Shown here piece after piece: positions 43,433 to 51,450 of a stretch of 64,000 bases of DNA. The notes beneath the pieces were generated by a model. The model was not told where the DNA came from, ran no database searches, and saw nothing but the letters and a program-made list of their open reading frames with translations. The position numbers and the translations under genes are program-made. How positions within the stretch are numbered: position 1 is the stretch's first letter; the number at the start of each line of letters is the position of its first letter. The DNA is from DATFRX01 sp035630615 (lineage in GTDB: Bacteria; Actinomycetota; Actinomycetes; Propionibacteriales; Nocardioidaceae), in assembly GCA_035630615.1 (NCBI GenBank), contig DASQKI010000003.1, positions 1-64,000 on the forward strand, given 5' to 3'.

Positions 43433-44497
43433 GTGGAAGCGGTGATCCTTGCCGGTGGTTTGGGCAGCCGGCTGTGGCCGCTGACGACGCGTCGGCCCAA
43501 GCCTCTGCTGCCCGTGGCAGGAGTGCCTTTCGTGGCGCATCAGGTCGCCAAGCTCGCTGCGGCCGGCGTCGATCACGTCGTCTTGGCGACCTCCTATCGG
43601 GCGACCGACTTCGCACCGGTGCTGGGCGACGGTGCGAGCGTCGGCCTGCGGATCAACTACGTCACGGAGTCGGAGCCGCTGGGCACCGGAGGCGGCCTGC
43701 GGCACGCTTCGACCGCACTGTGCGCCGGGCCGGACGAGCCGGTCGTCGTCCTCAACGGTGACCAACTGTCCGGCCACGATCTGGCGGCGCAGGTGACACA
43801 TCTCGAGCGGACCGGAGCCGAGGGGTCGCTGCATCTCGTCGAGGTGCCCGACGCCACCGCGTTCGGCTGCGTGCCGACCGACGACGCCGACCGGGTGACC
43901 GCGTTTGTCGAGAAGTCACCGCGGCCCGTGACCCGCCAGATCAACGCCGGCTGCTACGTCCTGCGCCGCCGGCTCATCGACGCGATTCCGGCCGGCAGGG
44001 TGGTGTCCATCGAGCGCGAGACGTTCCCCGACCTGCTTGGCGCCGGTCGGGTGCTCGTCGGTTATCGCGAGCCGGCGTACTGGCGCGACGTCGGGACTCC
44101 CCAGGCGCTGGTCGAGGCATCGCGCGACGTCGTCCGGGGTGTCGCGACGTCGCCGGCGTACTCCCGCCCGCCTGCCGAACGGCTGATCGGCGACGCGTCG
44201 GTCGCCGACTGTGAGCTCGTGCGCGGCGGCTCGGCCATCGGTCCGAACGCTCGCGTCGAAGCCGAGGCCGTCGTCGACGGCAGCGTCGTGATGGCCGGGG
44301 CCCTGATCGGCAAGGGCGCGCAGATTGTCGACTCGGTCGTCGGCTCCGGTGCGCGGGTCGGTGCGCGGACCACGGTGCGTGGCGCCGCGATCGGCGACGG
44401 AGCGACGGTGGGCGCCGAGTGCGAGCTGCTCGACGGGGTACGGATCGGGTGCGACGCCGTGATCGCCGACGCGTCGATTCGGTTCACTCCGGCGTAA
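43433..44497 (+). CDS. manC: Mannose-1-phosphate guanylyltransferase-like nucleotidyltransferase
   Basis: This 354-residue protein has the nucleotidyltransferase signature VILAGGLGSRLWPLTTRRPK at the N-terminus, VVLNGDQLS, and a left-handed beta-helix of hexapeptide repeats in the last 110 residues. It matches the actinobacterial GDP-mannose enzyme Rv3264c in length and in position beside fbiB/fbiA. GDP-mannose serves glycolipids and protein mannosylation. Glucose-1-phosphate thymidylyl activity cannot be excluded by eye. GTG 43433 starts it. Its 3' end overlaps fbiB by 14 bases in convergent orientation. Confidence 0.84.
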   Translation: MEAVILAGGLGSRLWPLTTRRPKPLLPVAGVPFVAHQVAKLAAAGVDHVVLATSYRATDFAPVLGDGASVGLRINYVTESEPLGTGGGLRHASTALCAGPDEPVVVLNGDQLSGHDLAAQVTHLERTGAEGSLHLVEVPDATAFGCVPTDDADRVTAFVEKSPRPVTRQINAGCYVLRRRLIDAIPAGRVVSIERETFPDLLGAGRVLVGYREPAYWRDVGTPQALVEASRDVVRGVATSPAYSRPPAERLIGDASVADCELVRGGSAIGPNARVEAEAVVDGSVVMAGALIGKGAQIVDSVVGSGARVGARTTVRGAAIGDGATVGAECELLDGVRIGCDAVIADASIRFTPA

Positions 44498-45512
44498 TCG
44501 TCACCCGCGCGAGCGCGCTCGGTTCGGAGCGATCGTGACGCACCTCGATCCGCCTTCGGGTCGCAACCGCGAGCGCGCGCAGCCGTTCGACGAGACCGCC
44601 CGCCTCCCATGCCGCGGCCTCGCGCTCGGCACGGTCGACCGCGGCCACCTGCCACTGTCCGGGCGCGAGGGGACGCAACTCGACGAGCGTCGGGTCGGCC
44701 GCCTCCAGAGCGTCCGCCACCATGTCGTCGACGGAGTCGTCCGGGACGGGGAAGCCGCGATCGGCCTCGGGATCGTCGCGCCGGACGGCGGCCCGCACCG
44801 CGTCGGCGGAGCCCCAGCCGAACAGATCGGCCTCGGCCGGTCGGACGAGTGCGGCGGCGCCGTCTCCATGGCGGCCGGGCGGGAGCACTCGCTCGGCGAC
44901 ACCGCGGACGACGGCGACCGGCACGCCGAGCGTCTTGCCCTGCACGAGGTCGGCGGCGCCCGCGATCTCGTCGGCCACGGCCGGAGCCGTCACGACCAGG
45001 CGGTTGCCGTGACTGTCGAGGGCGTCGGCGAGGTCGTCGATGGTGGCCAGTCCTGCCGCGCCGATGGCGATGTCGGTCTGGCCCTGCCGCCATGGCCGCC
45101 CGGCCGTGTCGGTGACGATCACAGCGACGTTGGCTCCGGACAGCCGACCCAACTGGTCGCGCAGACGGGCCGCGTCGGCGTCCGGGTCGGGCGGGAGTGC
45201 GACGACCGAGCCCGGCGCGGTGTTGGACGCGTCGAGCCCGGCCGCCGCCATCGTGAGGCCGTGGGTCGTGCGTACGATCCGTGTATTTCCACGGCGGGCC
45301 ACAGTACGGACGGTGTGCTTGTCGAGCAGGGTGTCGCGGACACCGTCGAAGGTCAGTCCGGCGGCCTTGCTGACGATCTTGCTCGTGACGGCGACGACAT
45401 CGCCGTCCCGCAGAGGTTCGGGCAGTGCCTCGTGGATCTGGGTGGCCAGGTCGTCTCCCGCGGAGATCTCGGCGATCCCGCGTACCGGCACGACCTCGAG
45501 TCGGTCGCTCAT
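44484..45512 (-). CDS. fbiB: Coenzyme F420:L-glutamate ligase lacking the nitroreductase domain
   Basis: This 342-residue protein adds gamma-linked glutamates to F420. The CofE domain covers about 1-245 (GDVVAVTSKIVSKAAG, ARRGNTRIVRTTHG, VTDTAGRPWRQGQTDIAIG). Mycobacterial FbiB is about 450 residues with a C-terminal FMN nitroreductase domain that reduces dehydro-F420-0. Here only about 95 residues follow CofE and they show no nitroreductase motifs. The start overlaps the fbiA stop (ATGA). Confidence 0.9.
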   Translation of the reverse strand: MSDRLEVVPVRGIAEISAGDDLATQIHEALPEPLRDGDVVAVTSKIVSKAAGLTFDGVRDTLLDKHTVRTVARRGNTRIVRTTHGLTMAAAGLDASNTAPGSVVALPPDPDADAARLRDQLGRLSGANVAVIVTDTAGRPWRQGQTDIAIGAAGLATIDDLADALDSHGNRLVVTAPAVADEIAGAADLVQGKTLGVPVAVVRGVAERVLPPGRHGDGAAALVRPAEADLFGWGSADAVRAAVRRDDPEADRGFPVPDDSVDDMVADALEAADPTLVELRPLAPGQWQVAAVDRAEREAAAWEAGGLVERLRALAVATRRRIEVRHDRSEPSALARVTITPE

Positions 45513-46504
45513 CGGCGCAGCTCCGTCACCAGGTCGAGCGCCGCTCGTGCCATCGCGGCGGTCGCCCCGACGTCGTGCATGAGCAGGGGAACGGCGTGGG
45601 CGACGATGTCGTTGTCGCGGAGGCGGGCGACGTGAGCCTCGTCGGTGTCGTGGACGAGCCAGCCGTCGATGAAACCGCCGCGACTTCGAGCGCCGTAGCG
45701 TTCGGCGATGGCTGCTGCCGAGTTTTCGACGCCGAGACCCGCGAGAAGCTGGTCGGCCATGCCACGCACAGCCGCGCCCTCGATGATCGGAGACAGCCCG
45801 ACGACCGGCGCCTTGGTCTCACGGACCGCCGTCGCGATCTCGTCGATGCCGAGGATCGTGCCGACCGACACGATCGGGTTCGACGGCGGCACGAGGAGCG
45901 CGTCGGCGTTGGCGATCGCGTCGACGACCTGTGGCCCGGCCGTCGCCTCGTCGATGCCGACCACGATCACGTCGCGCACCGATGGTTCGGCGTGGCGTCG
46001 CACCCAGTAGTCCTGGAAGTGAATCGCTCGTCGACCCGAGGGCTCGGCGTCGTCGTCGATCACGATGTGCGTCTCGACCCGGTCGTCGCTCATCGGGAGC
46101 AACCGAATCCGCGGCCGCTCCGAGGTCGGCAGCCAACGGGCGCACAACGCCTCGGTGACAGCGGACAGCGGATATCCCGCGCCCATCATCTGAGTACGCA
46201 CGATGTGCGTGGCGAAGTCGCGGTCGCCGAGCCCGAACCAGGTCGGCTCGACCCCGTAGTCGGCGAGCTCCTCCTTGACTCGCCAGGTTTCGTCGACCCG
46301 GCCCCAACCGCGATCGTCGTCGATGCCGCCGCCGAGTGTGTACATCACGGTGTCGAGGTCGGGGCAGATCTTGAGGCCGAACAACCAGATGTCGTCGGCG
46401 GTGTTTCCGATGACGGTGAGCTCGTCGTCAGGCCCCAAGACGGTGCGGAGACCGCGCAGGAATCTGGCCCCACCGATGCCGCCGGACAGTGCCGTGATGT
46501 GCAT
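45509..46504 (-). CDS. fbiA: 2-phospho-L-lactate/phosphoenolpyruvate transferase (F420 synthesis)
   Basis: This 331-residue CofD-family enzyme joins the phospholactyl or enolpyruvyl group to the deazaflavin Fo. Motifs are ALSGGIGGARFLRGL, VIGNTADD, LGDRDFATHI and LLVPPSNPIVSVGTIL. I start at ATG 46504, at the conserved N-terminus; the frame continues upstream without similarity. It is the first gene of the fbiA-fbiB pair and diverges from the repeat-rich membrane protein across 121 bases. Confidence 0.93.
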   Translation of the reverse strand: MHITALSGGIGGARFLRGLRTVLGPDDELTVIGNTADDIWLFGLKICPDLDTVMYTLGGGIDDDRGWGRVDETWRVKEELADYGVEPTWFGLGDRDFATHIVRTQMMGAGYPLSAVTEALCARWLPTSERPRIRLLPMSDDRVETHIVIDDDAEPSGRRAIHFQDYWVRRHAEPSVRDVIVVGIDEATAGPQVVDAIANADALLVPPSNPIVSVGTILGIDEIATAVRETKAPVVGLSPIIEGAAVRGMADQLLAGLGVENSAAAIAERYGARSRGGFIDGWLVHDTDEAHVARLRDNDIVAHAVPLLMHDVGATAAMARAALDLVTELRR

Positions 46505-46625
46505 GTCGTAAGTGTGGCGGGAGGCGAAATGCGACACGACACCGCCCAACCGGCACCACGCTGACCATCGTTTCGGCATCTGTGGCAGGCTGGCCACGCA
46601 CTAACTGTCTGATAGGGGAGTTTCC

Positions 46626-47558
46626 GTGCTTACCGAATCTGCCAAGAAGCTACGCGATCCGCTAGCCCTCGGGTTGCTTGGCGCTACTGCCTTATATCTC
46701 ATCGCCTCCCTGTCGGTGTTGCTCAACAGCGATCTCGGCGACTTTTCGCTTCGCGCCGTGATGACTCAGGGACTGTTCGTCAGCCCGGTGTTCGTCATCA
46801 TCACCGTCGTAGCGGCGATGCTGGTTGCCTCGAGCGAGCCGACTCCCATGGCGCGCATCGTCGTGCTCGGGGCTTTGGGCCTCCAGGGCGTGATGGTGCT
46901 TTTCGGCCTGGTCACGTGGCTTGCGGGATATGGGCTGGACACCGGCGGCGGCAGTGCCTCGTCGCCCGCAGAAGCGGCACAGGTCCAAGCGGCATCGGCT
47001 CTGAGCGCCATCGCTGGCTATGCCGGAATCACCGGCGCCGGCAAGGTGGTCGGAACCATCGCGATGTTGGCCTTCCTTGGCCTGCTCGGCATCGGTGCCT
47101 TCCTGACCTTCACCATTTTCCAGGGCCTGCCGGCTCCGGTCCGCCAGCCGCAGCAGCAGTGGGGCGGTCAGCAGCAGTGGGGCGGTCAGCAGCAGTGGGG
47201 TGGCCAGCCGCAGCAGCAGCAGTGGGGTGGCCAGCCGCAGCAGCAGTGGGGTGGGCAGCAGCAGCAGTGGGGTGCCGCCGGTGCGGTCGCCGGTCAGGGC
47301 TGGGGTCAGCCGACGTCCGGTGAGTCGTCGACCGGCTATGCCGCCGGGGGCGAGGTCGGTCAGCCGATGCCGGGCTCTGGCGAGTCCTCGACCGGTTATG
47401 CGGCCGGTGGCGACCCGGGCCAGCAGCAGCAGCCGCCGCCGCAGTGGGGTCAGCCCCAACCGCCGCAGGAGACTCAGCAGTGGGGCCAGCAGCCAGAGGC
47501 TCCCCAGCAGCAGGAGGGTGACGACGACCGCCCCGGTTGGTGGTCGCCGAGCTCCTGA
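46626..47558 (+). CDS. Membrane protein with Gln/Trp/Gly-rich repeat tail
   Basis: This 310-residue protein has four predicted membrane helices in the first 170 residues (about 15-35, 50-70, 78-98, 140-165). A cytoplasmic or external low-complexity tail follows, built from QQQWGGQ-type repeats, then two copies of SGESSTGYAAGG, then a Pro/Gln stretch ending WWSPSS. No domain is recognised. GTG 46626 follows a GGGGAG box. Between fbiA and whiB2, it has no obvious functional partner. Repeat number may vary between strains. Confidence 0.75.
   Translation: MLTESAKKLRDPLALGLLGATALYLIASLSVLLNSDLGDFSLRAVMTQGLFVSPVFVIITVVAAMLVASSEPTPMARIVVLGALGLQGVMVLFGLVTWLAGYGLDTGGGSASSPAEAAQVQAASALSAIAGYAGITGAGKVVGTIAMLAFLGLLGIGAFLTFTIFQGLPAPVRQPQQQWGGQQQWGGQQQWGGQPQQQQWGGQPQQQWGGQQQQWGAAGAVAGQGWGQPTSGESSTGYAAGGEVGQPMPGSGESSTGYAAGGDPGQQQQPPPQWGQPQPPQETQQWGQQPEAPQQQEGDDDRPGWWSPSS
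47146..47275 (+). repeat. In-gene tandem repeat coding QQQWGGQ-like units
   Basis: Units of about 15-24 bases with the core cagcagtggggtgg recur six times in a row. All are in frame within the membrane protein gene, so they change protein length in steps without frameshift. Small differences (ggc/ggt third positions, inserted cagccg) show the units are not freshly duplicated. There are no unique spacers, so this is not a CRISPR array. Confidence 0.85.
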
Positions 47559-47886
47559 ACCGGCTGGAGCGGCTCCCCTCACACCCCTCCATACGAGACA
47601 CCTGTCAGCGGGTGCACCACGCGCGTCGTGGCGCCCCCGCTGCGTCTTTCTGGACCGCCTCTAGCATCTCTCGGCTTGACTTTGCGGTATTGCAGGCATG
47701 TAATTTCATACGTGTCGTTTGTTTGCTCTGGCGGACAGCCCGCCTCGAGGCGCCGGTTCAGGCCGCCCCGCGGAGTCGCGCCTCGGCGTGGGTCGGGCTT
47801 CCGACCCCGCGTGTCAGGCCAGGAAGCGACGCGGAGTCACGACGGGGAAAATCTCGGGAATGCAAAATCGAGGAGGCGAGACCATC
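47559..47886 (+). other. 328-base non-coding region upstream of whiB2
   Basis: The region has no convincing gene on either strand. The middle (about 47670-47730) is AT-rich by local standards and holds a good promoter (47676-47704). The remaining 180 bases before GTG 47887 are a long untranslated leader with the ribosome site GAGGAGG (47870-47876) at its end. The first 100 bases are the tail after the membrane protein gene, with no strong hairpin seen. Confidence 0.6.
47676..47704 (+). promoter_or_regulatory. Sigma-70-like promoter of whiB2
   Basis: TTGACT at 47676-47681 is followed, after exactly 17 bases, by TGTAAT at 47699-47704. Both boxes are close to the consensus for the principal actinobacterial sigma factor. 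Transcription would start near 47711 and leave a leader of about 175 bases before whiB2, room for regulation. Confidence 0.55.
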
Positions 47887-48144
47887 GTGAATGAACTCGA
47901 TGTGCTCGACGACGACGAATCTGGTGAGTTGGCATGGCAGGAGCGGGCGCTATGCGCTCAAACCGATCCAGAGGCCTTTTTCCCTGAAAAAGGTGGATCG
48001 ACGCGGGAGGCGAAGCGAGTCTGCCTGTCCTGCGACGTGCGGGGGGAATGTCTGGAGTACGCCCTGGGGCACGATGAGCGCTTCGGCATCTGGGGCGGAC
48101 TCTCCGAACGGGAGCGTCGCAAGCTCAAGAAGCGGGCGGTCTAG
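47887..48144 (+). CDS. whiB2: WhiB-family iron-sulfur regulator (WhiB2/WhmD)
   Basis: This 85-residue regulator has the four cluster-binding cysteines Cys23, Cys46, Cys49 and Cys55 (CxxC and CxxxxxC spacing), the GIWGG turn and the basic tail ERRKLKKR. WhiB2/WhmD is required for septation and cell division in mycobacteria. GTG 47887 is the start because GAGGAGG precedes it; ATG 47860 in frame has no ribosome site. As in M. tuberculosis it lies near fbiA and upstream of the metallopeptidase-like, DUF3499 and mannose genes. Confidence 0.93.
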   Translation: MNELDVLDDDESGELAWQERALCAQTDPEAFFPEKGGSTREAKRVCLSCDVRGECLEYALGHDERFGIWGGLSERERRKLKKRAV

Positions 48145-48147
48145 CAC

Positions 48148-48187
48148 GAGCGACGACCCCCGCCCGGCCAGCGAGGGTCGGTCGCTC
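48148..48187 (+). terminator. Hairpin after whiB2
   Basis: gagcgacgaccc (48148-48159) pairs with gggtcggtcgctc (48175-48187) with a single bulged base, starting 4 bases after the whiB2 stop. No T tract follows, which is common for actinobacterial terminators. It makes whiB2 a likely single-gene transcript. Confidence 0.55.
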
Positions 48188-48297
48188 TGGTGCCAAAACG
48201 GTCTCGATGGTGTCCCCTCGGCACCGGTGAATGCCCACCGCCTAGGGTTTGACTTCCCGGTTGCCTACCCGACCCACCCGACCACGAGAGCCCGCCG

Positions 48298-51200
48298 ATG
48301 TCAGCTGCCGTCGAAGGACTGGACCCGCGCGCCAGTCTTCACGTGACGGCGGTTCTGGTCAGCCACGACGGCGCCCGGTGGCTCCCTCACGTACTCGACG
48401 CCTTGGAGCAGCAGCGTCGCCTGCCGAACGCGTTGGTCGCGGTCGACACCGGCTCGACCGACGCCTCGGTCCAGCTGTTGTCGGATCGGATCGGTGCGAG
48501 CAACGTCTGCCAGGTCGGTCGGTCGGCCGGCTATGGCGACGCCGTCGCGGCGGGGCTCGGCTACGTCGATCAGATGCCGGTCGGCTCCCGTCGGCGGGCG
48601 CTCACCCCAGCCGACGATCCAGCCGATCGTTCCCGCTGCTGGGTCTGGTTGCTGCACGACGACTCGGCGCCAGAGCCCGACGCCCTGGCCTGCCTGCTGT
48701 CCCAGGTCCGCGACGACGTCGCCCTCATCGGCCCGAAGATCCGCGAATGGCCGTCGCTGCGTCGCCTGCTCGAGGTCGGCGCCACGATCAGCGGCACCGG
48801 CCAGCGCGAGACGGGCCTCGAGCGTGGTGAGCCTGACCAGGGACAACACGACCGGCCGCGTGATGTCTTGGCCGTCAACACGGCCGGCATGCTGGTCCGG
48901 CGCGACGTCTGGGAGGCGCTGGGCGGGTTCGACTCCCGACTTCCGCTGTTCGGCGATGACCTCGACTTCGGATGGCGCGTCGCCCGGGCCGGCTATCGAA
49001 CCCGAACGGCTCCCGACTCGGTCATCTTCCACCTCGAAGCATCGGGCCGGGGGCTTCGGACCGCTGGCGCGCTGTCGGGCAGTCCGGTAGCGCAGCGGCG
49101 CCGGGCCGCGCTGTTCACCTTGTTGGCCAACGCCAGCCGGCTCGGCTTTTGGTGGCAGTCGTTCCGGCTGCTGCTCGGATCGCTGCTGCGGATCGTGGGC
49201 CTGCTGCTCGCGAAGGCACCTCGCGAGGCCCTCGACGAGCTTCGCGGCCTCGGCGCGGTCTACCTGCGGCCGGTCGTGATGCTGCGAGCGCGCCGTCGGC
49301 GCCGTCGGCAGGCCACGCGATCGCCGGCCGACGTGAGACATCTGCTGCCCAGTCCTCTGCTGCCCTATCGCCACGGCGTCGACGCGGTGCTCGACATCGG
49401 CAACGCGCTGGTTCAGGCCGCCGGCGGCGGCAGCCAGCAACCGAAGCTCAGCGGCAAGCGGGCGGTCGTCGAGACCGGGCCGGTCGCGGCCGAGGTCGAG
49501 GAGTTGCCCACGACGGTGAGCATCGTCGGCCGTGTCGCGCGGCAGCCGTGGGTGGTGCTGGTCCTCGGTCTCCTCGCGCTGTCGATTTGGTCCGCACACG
49601 GTGCGCTCGGCTCCGGCCAACTGTCCGGCGGCGCCCTGTTGCCGGCGCCGGACGGCGTCGGCGCCTGGTGGAGTCTGATGTGGGACTCGTGGCATCCGGT
49701 CAGCGTCGGGTCGGACGCTCAGTCCGGACCGTACGTGTGGGTCATGGCGGTTGCCGGCACGCTCACCTTCGGCCAGCCGTGGTTGCTCGTCGACCTCCTC
49801 GTCTTGGCTGTGGTGCCGCTCAGCCTGATCACCGCCCATCGCCTCGCTCGCCAGCTCTTCGTGTCGCACCGAGTCCGGGTGTGGTGGTGTCTCGCGTACG
49901 CGATGGTGCCGGTGATGACCGGCGCATTGGCCCAGGGCCGGTTCGGGACCCTCGTCGGCATCATCGTGCTGCCGTGCGTCGCGACCGCCGCGATGGCGTT
50001 CATGGCCGGAGTCGGCTCGCCGTGGATGCTCGGACTGCGGCTCGGTCTGTGGCTGAGCCTGTTGGTCGCGTTCGTCCCGGTCGCCTACGCGATGACCGTG
50101 ATCGGGCTGGTGCTGGCCGTCGCCTTGGGCCCGATCGGTGGCCGCACTCGGATGCGGTCCTTCGCACTGGTCCTCGCCGTTGCGGTCGTGCCGTGGCTCG
50201 TGCTGGGGCGCTGGATGTGGGATCGGGCCGTCGATCCGAACCTGGTTTGGTGGGAGGCCGGGCTTGCCGACGCGCGCGTCGACGGCTCGCCGATCTCTCT
50301 CGACCCGAGCGCGTTCGATCTGGCCGGTGGCATTCCTGGTGGGCCGGGCGGCGTTTGGGCCGGGCTCGGGGTGGTCGTCGTCGTCCTCGCCGTGCTGGGC
50401 CTCGGGCGCACCGACCGGCTGCGTGAGATCGGTCTGGCGTGGACCGTGGCGCTGATCGGCCTGGGCGTCGCGGTCGCGGGTGCCGGCCAGCGGGTCGACG
50501 TGGGGACCGGCGCCGAGTCGGTCTCGGTGTGGGTCGGCTTCCCGATGGTCTGTTGGCTCGCCGGCGTCGCGGTCGCCGCCGGCCTCGCCGCGGATGGTGC
50601 CGGCGGCTTCCTCGCCGGCCAAAACTTCGGCTGGCGCCAGCCGGTCGCGGTCGGAGCCGCTGTGGTGGCCGGACTCGTCCCGCTGGTCGTCGCCGGCTGG
50701 TGGGTGCTGGGCGTCGACAGCCTGCTGGACCGCGACGACCCGGTGCCGGTTCCGGTCTATCTCGCCGCCCGCGCCGACAGCGCCGACCAGTCGGCGACTC
50801 TGATCTTGACCGGCTCGTCCGGCGACGGCGTGGGATACCAGATTCTTCGCGACGACGGCATTCGGCTCGGTGACGAAACGGTCTTCCCGCCCCGGTCGGA
50901 CCTGGCCGAGGTCGACCGGACGGTCGCTGGCCTCTTGAGTCATCCCGACATCGACACGATCGACAATCTGCTCGACCACGGCATCGGTGCGATCTACGTC
51001 GAGCCGCCGGTCGATCCGGCCGTGGAGTCGATGCTCGATGGCAGCGTCGGACTCACCCGCGCCGGCACCACCGATCCGGACGCCCGGGCATGGGCGCTCG
51101 ACGCGCCCTCCGGCGCGGTCCGCGTGGTCGCGCCCAACGGAGACCCCGGCGACGCCGAGGTGCTCGAGGCACCCGCCAGCCTCGAGGGCGACGTCGAGGT

Positions 51201-51450
51201 GCCAGCCGGCCCGGCCGGTCGCGAGCTGCGATTGGCGGCGTTGCCGTCGGATCAGTGGTCGGCCACCGGACCCGACGGAGCGCTGAAGTCGCGGACCACA
51301 TCGAGTGGCACCCAGGCGTTCGTCGCACCCGACGACGGCGCCGTGACCCTCTCGTACGACTCGAACACCTGGCTGTGGACGCTGGCGCAATCGGCCCTCG
51401 CGTTCGTCGCGATCGTCGGCGCGTTGCCAGGACGGAGGCGTCGGACATGA
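48298..51450 (+). CDS. Large membrane glycosyltransferase: GT2 domain plus polytopic region
   Basis: This 1050-residue protein begins with a GT-A domain (about 15-260): VLVSHDGARWLPHVLDAL, VDTGSTDAS, the metal motif WLLHDDSAPEPDA and LFGDDLDFGWRVARAGY. A hydrophobic segment near 285-310, then about ten membrane helices between 410 and 840, and a C-terminal external part of about 200 residues with a last helix follow. The combination suggests a transferase that adds sugars to a lipid carrier and helps flip or polymerise them. Its substrate is unknown. It overlaps the DUF5719 gene (ATGA), its likely partner. Translation starts at ATG 48298. Confidence 0.8.
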   Translation: MSAAVEGLDPRASLHVTAVLVSHDGARWLPHVLDALEQQRRLPNALVAVDTGSTDASVQLLSDRIGASNVCQVGRSAGYGDAVAAGLGYVDQMPVGSRRRALTPADDPADRSRCWVWLLHDDSAPEPDALACLLSQVRDDVALIGPKIREWPSLRRLLEVGATISGTGQRETGLERGEPDQGQHDRPRDVLAVNTAGMLVRRDVWEALGGFDSRLPLFGDDLDFGWRVARAGYRTRTAPDSVIFHLEASGRGLRTAGALSGSPVAQRRRAALFTLLANASRLGFWWQSFRLLLGSLLRIVGLLLAKAPREALDELRGLGAVYLRPVVMLRARRRRRRQATRSPADVRHLLPSPLLPYRHGVDAVLDIGNALVQAAGGGSQQPKLSGKRAVVETGPVAAEVEELPTTVSIVGRVARQPWVVLVLGLLALSIWSAHGALGSGQLSGGALLPAPDGVGAWWSLMWDSWHPVSVGSDAQSGPYVWVMAVAGTLTFGQPWLLVDLLVLAVVPLSLITAHRLARQLFVSHRVRVWWCLAYAMVPVMTGALAQGRFGTLVGIIVLPCVATAAMAFMAGVGSPWMLGLRLGLWLSLLVAFVPVAYAMTVIGLVLAVALGPIGGRTRMRSFALVLAVAVVPWLVLGRWMWDRAVDPNLVWWEAGLADARVDGSPISLDPSAFDLAGGIPGGPGGVWAGLGVVVVVLAVLGLGRTDRLREIGLAWTVALIGLGVAVAGAGQRVDVGTGAESVSVWVGFPMVCWLAGVAVAAGLAADGAGGFLAGQNFGWRQPVAVGAAVVAGLVPLVVAGWWVLGVDSLLDRDDPVPVPVYLAARADSADQSATLILTGSSGDGVGYQILRDDGIRLGDETVFPPRSDLAEVDRTVAGLLSHPDIDTIDNLLDHGIGAIYVEPPVDPAVESMLDGSVGLTRAGTTDPDARAWALDAPSGAVRVVAPNGDPGDAEVLEAPASLEGDVEVPAGPAGRELRLAALPSDQWSATGPDGALKSRTTSSGTQAFVAPDDGAVTLSYDSNTWLWTLAQSALAFVAIVGALPGRRRRT

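Noticed and set aside
47146..47275. Short regularly spaced repeats as a CRISPR array
   Set aside because: Units are contiguous, in frame, and have no unique spacers; they encode a protein repeat.
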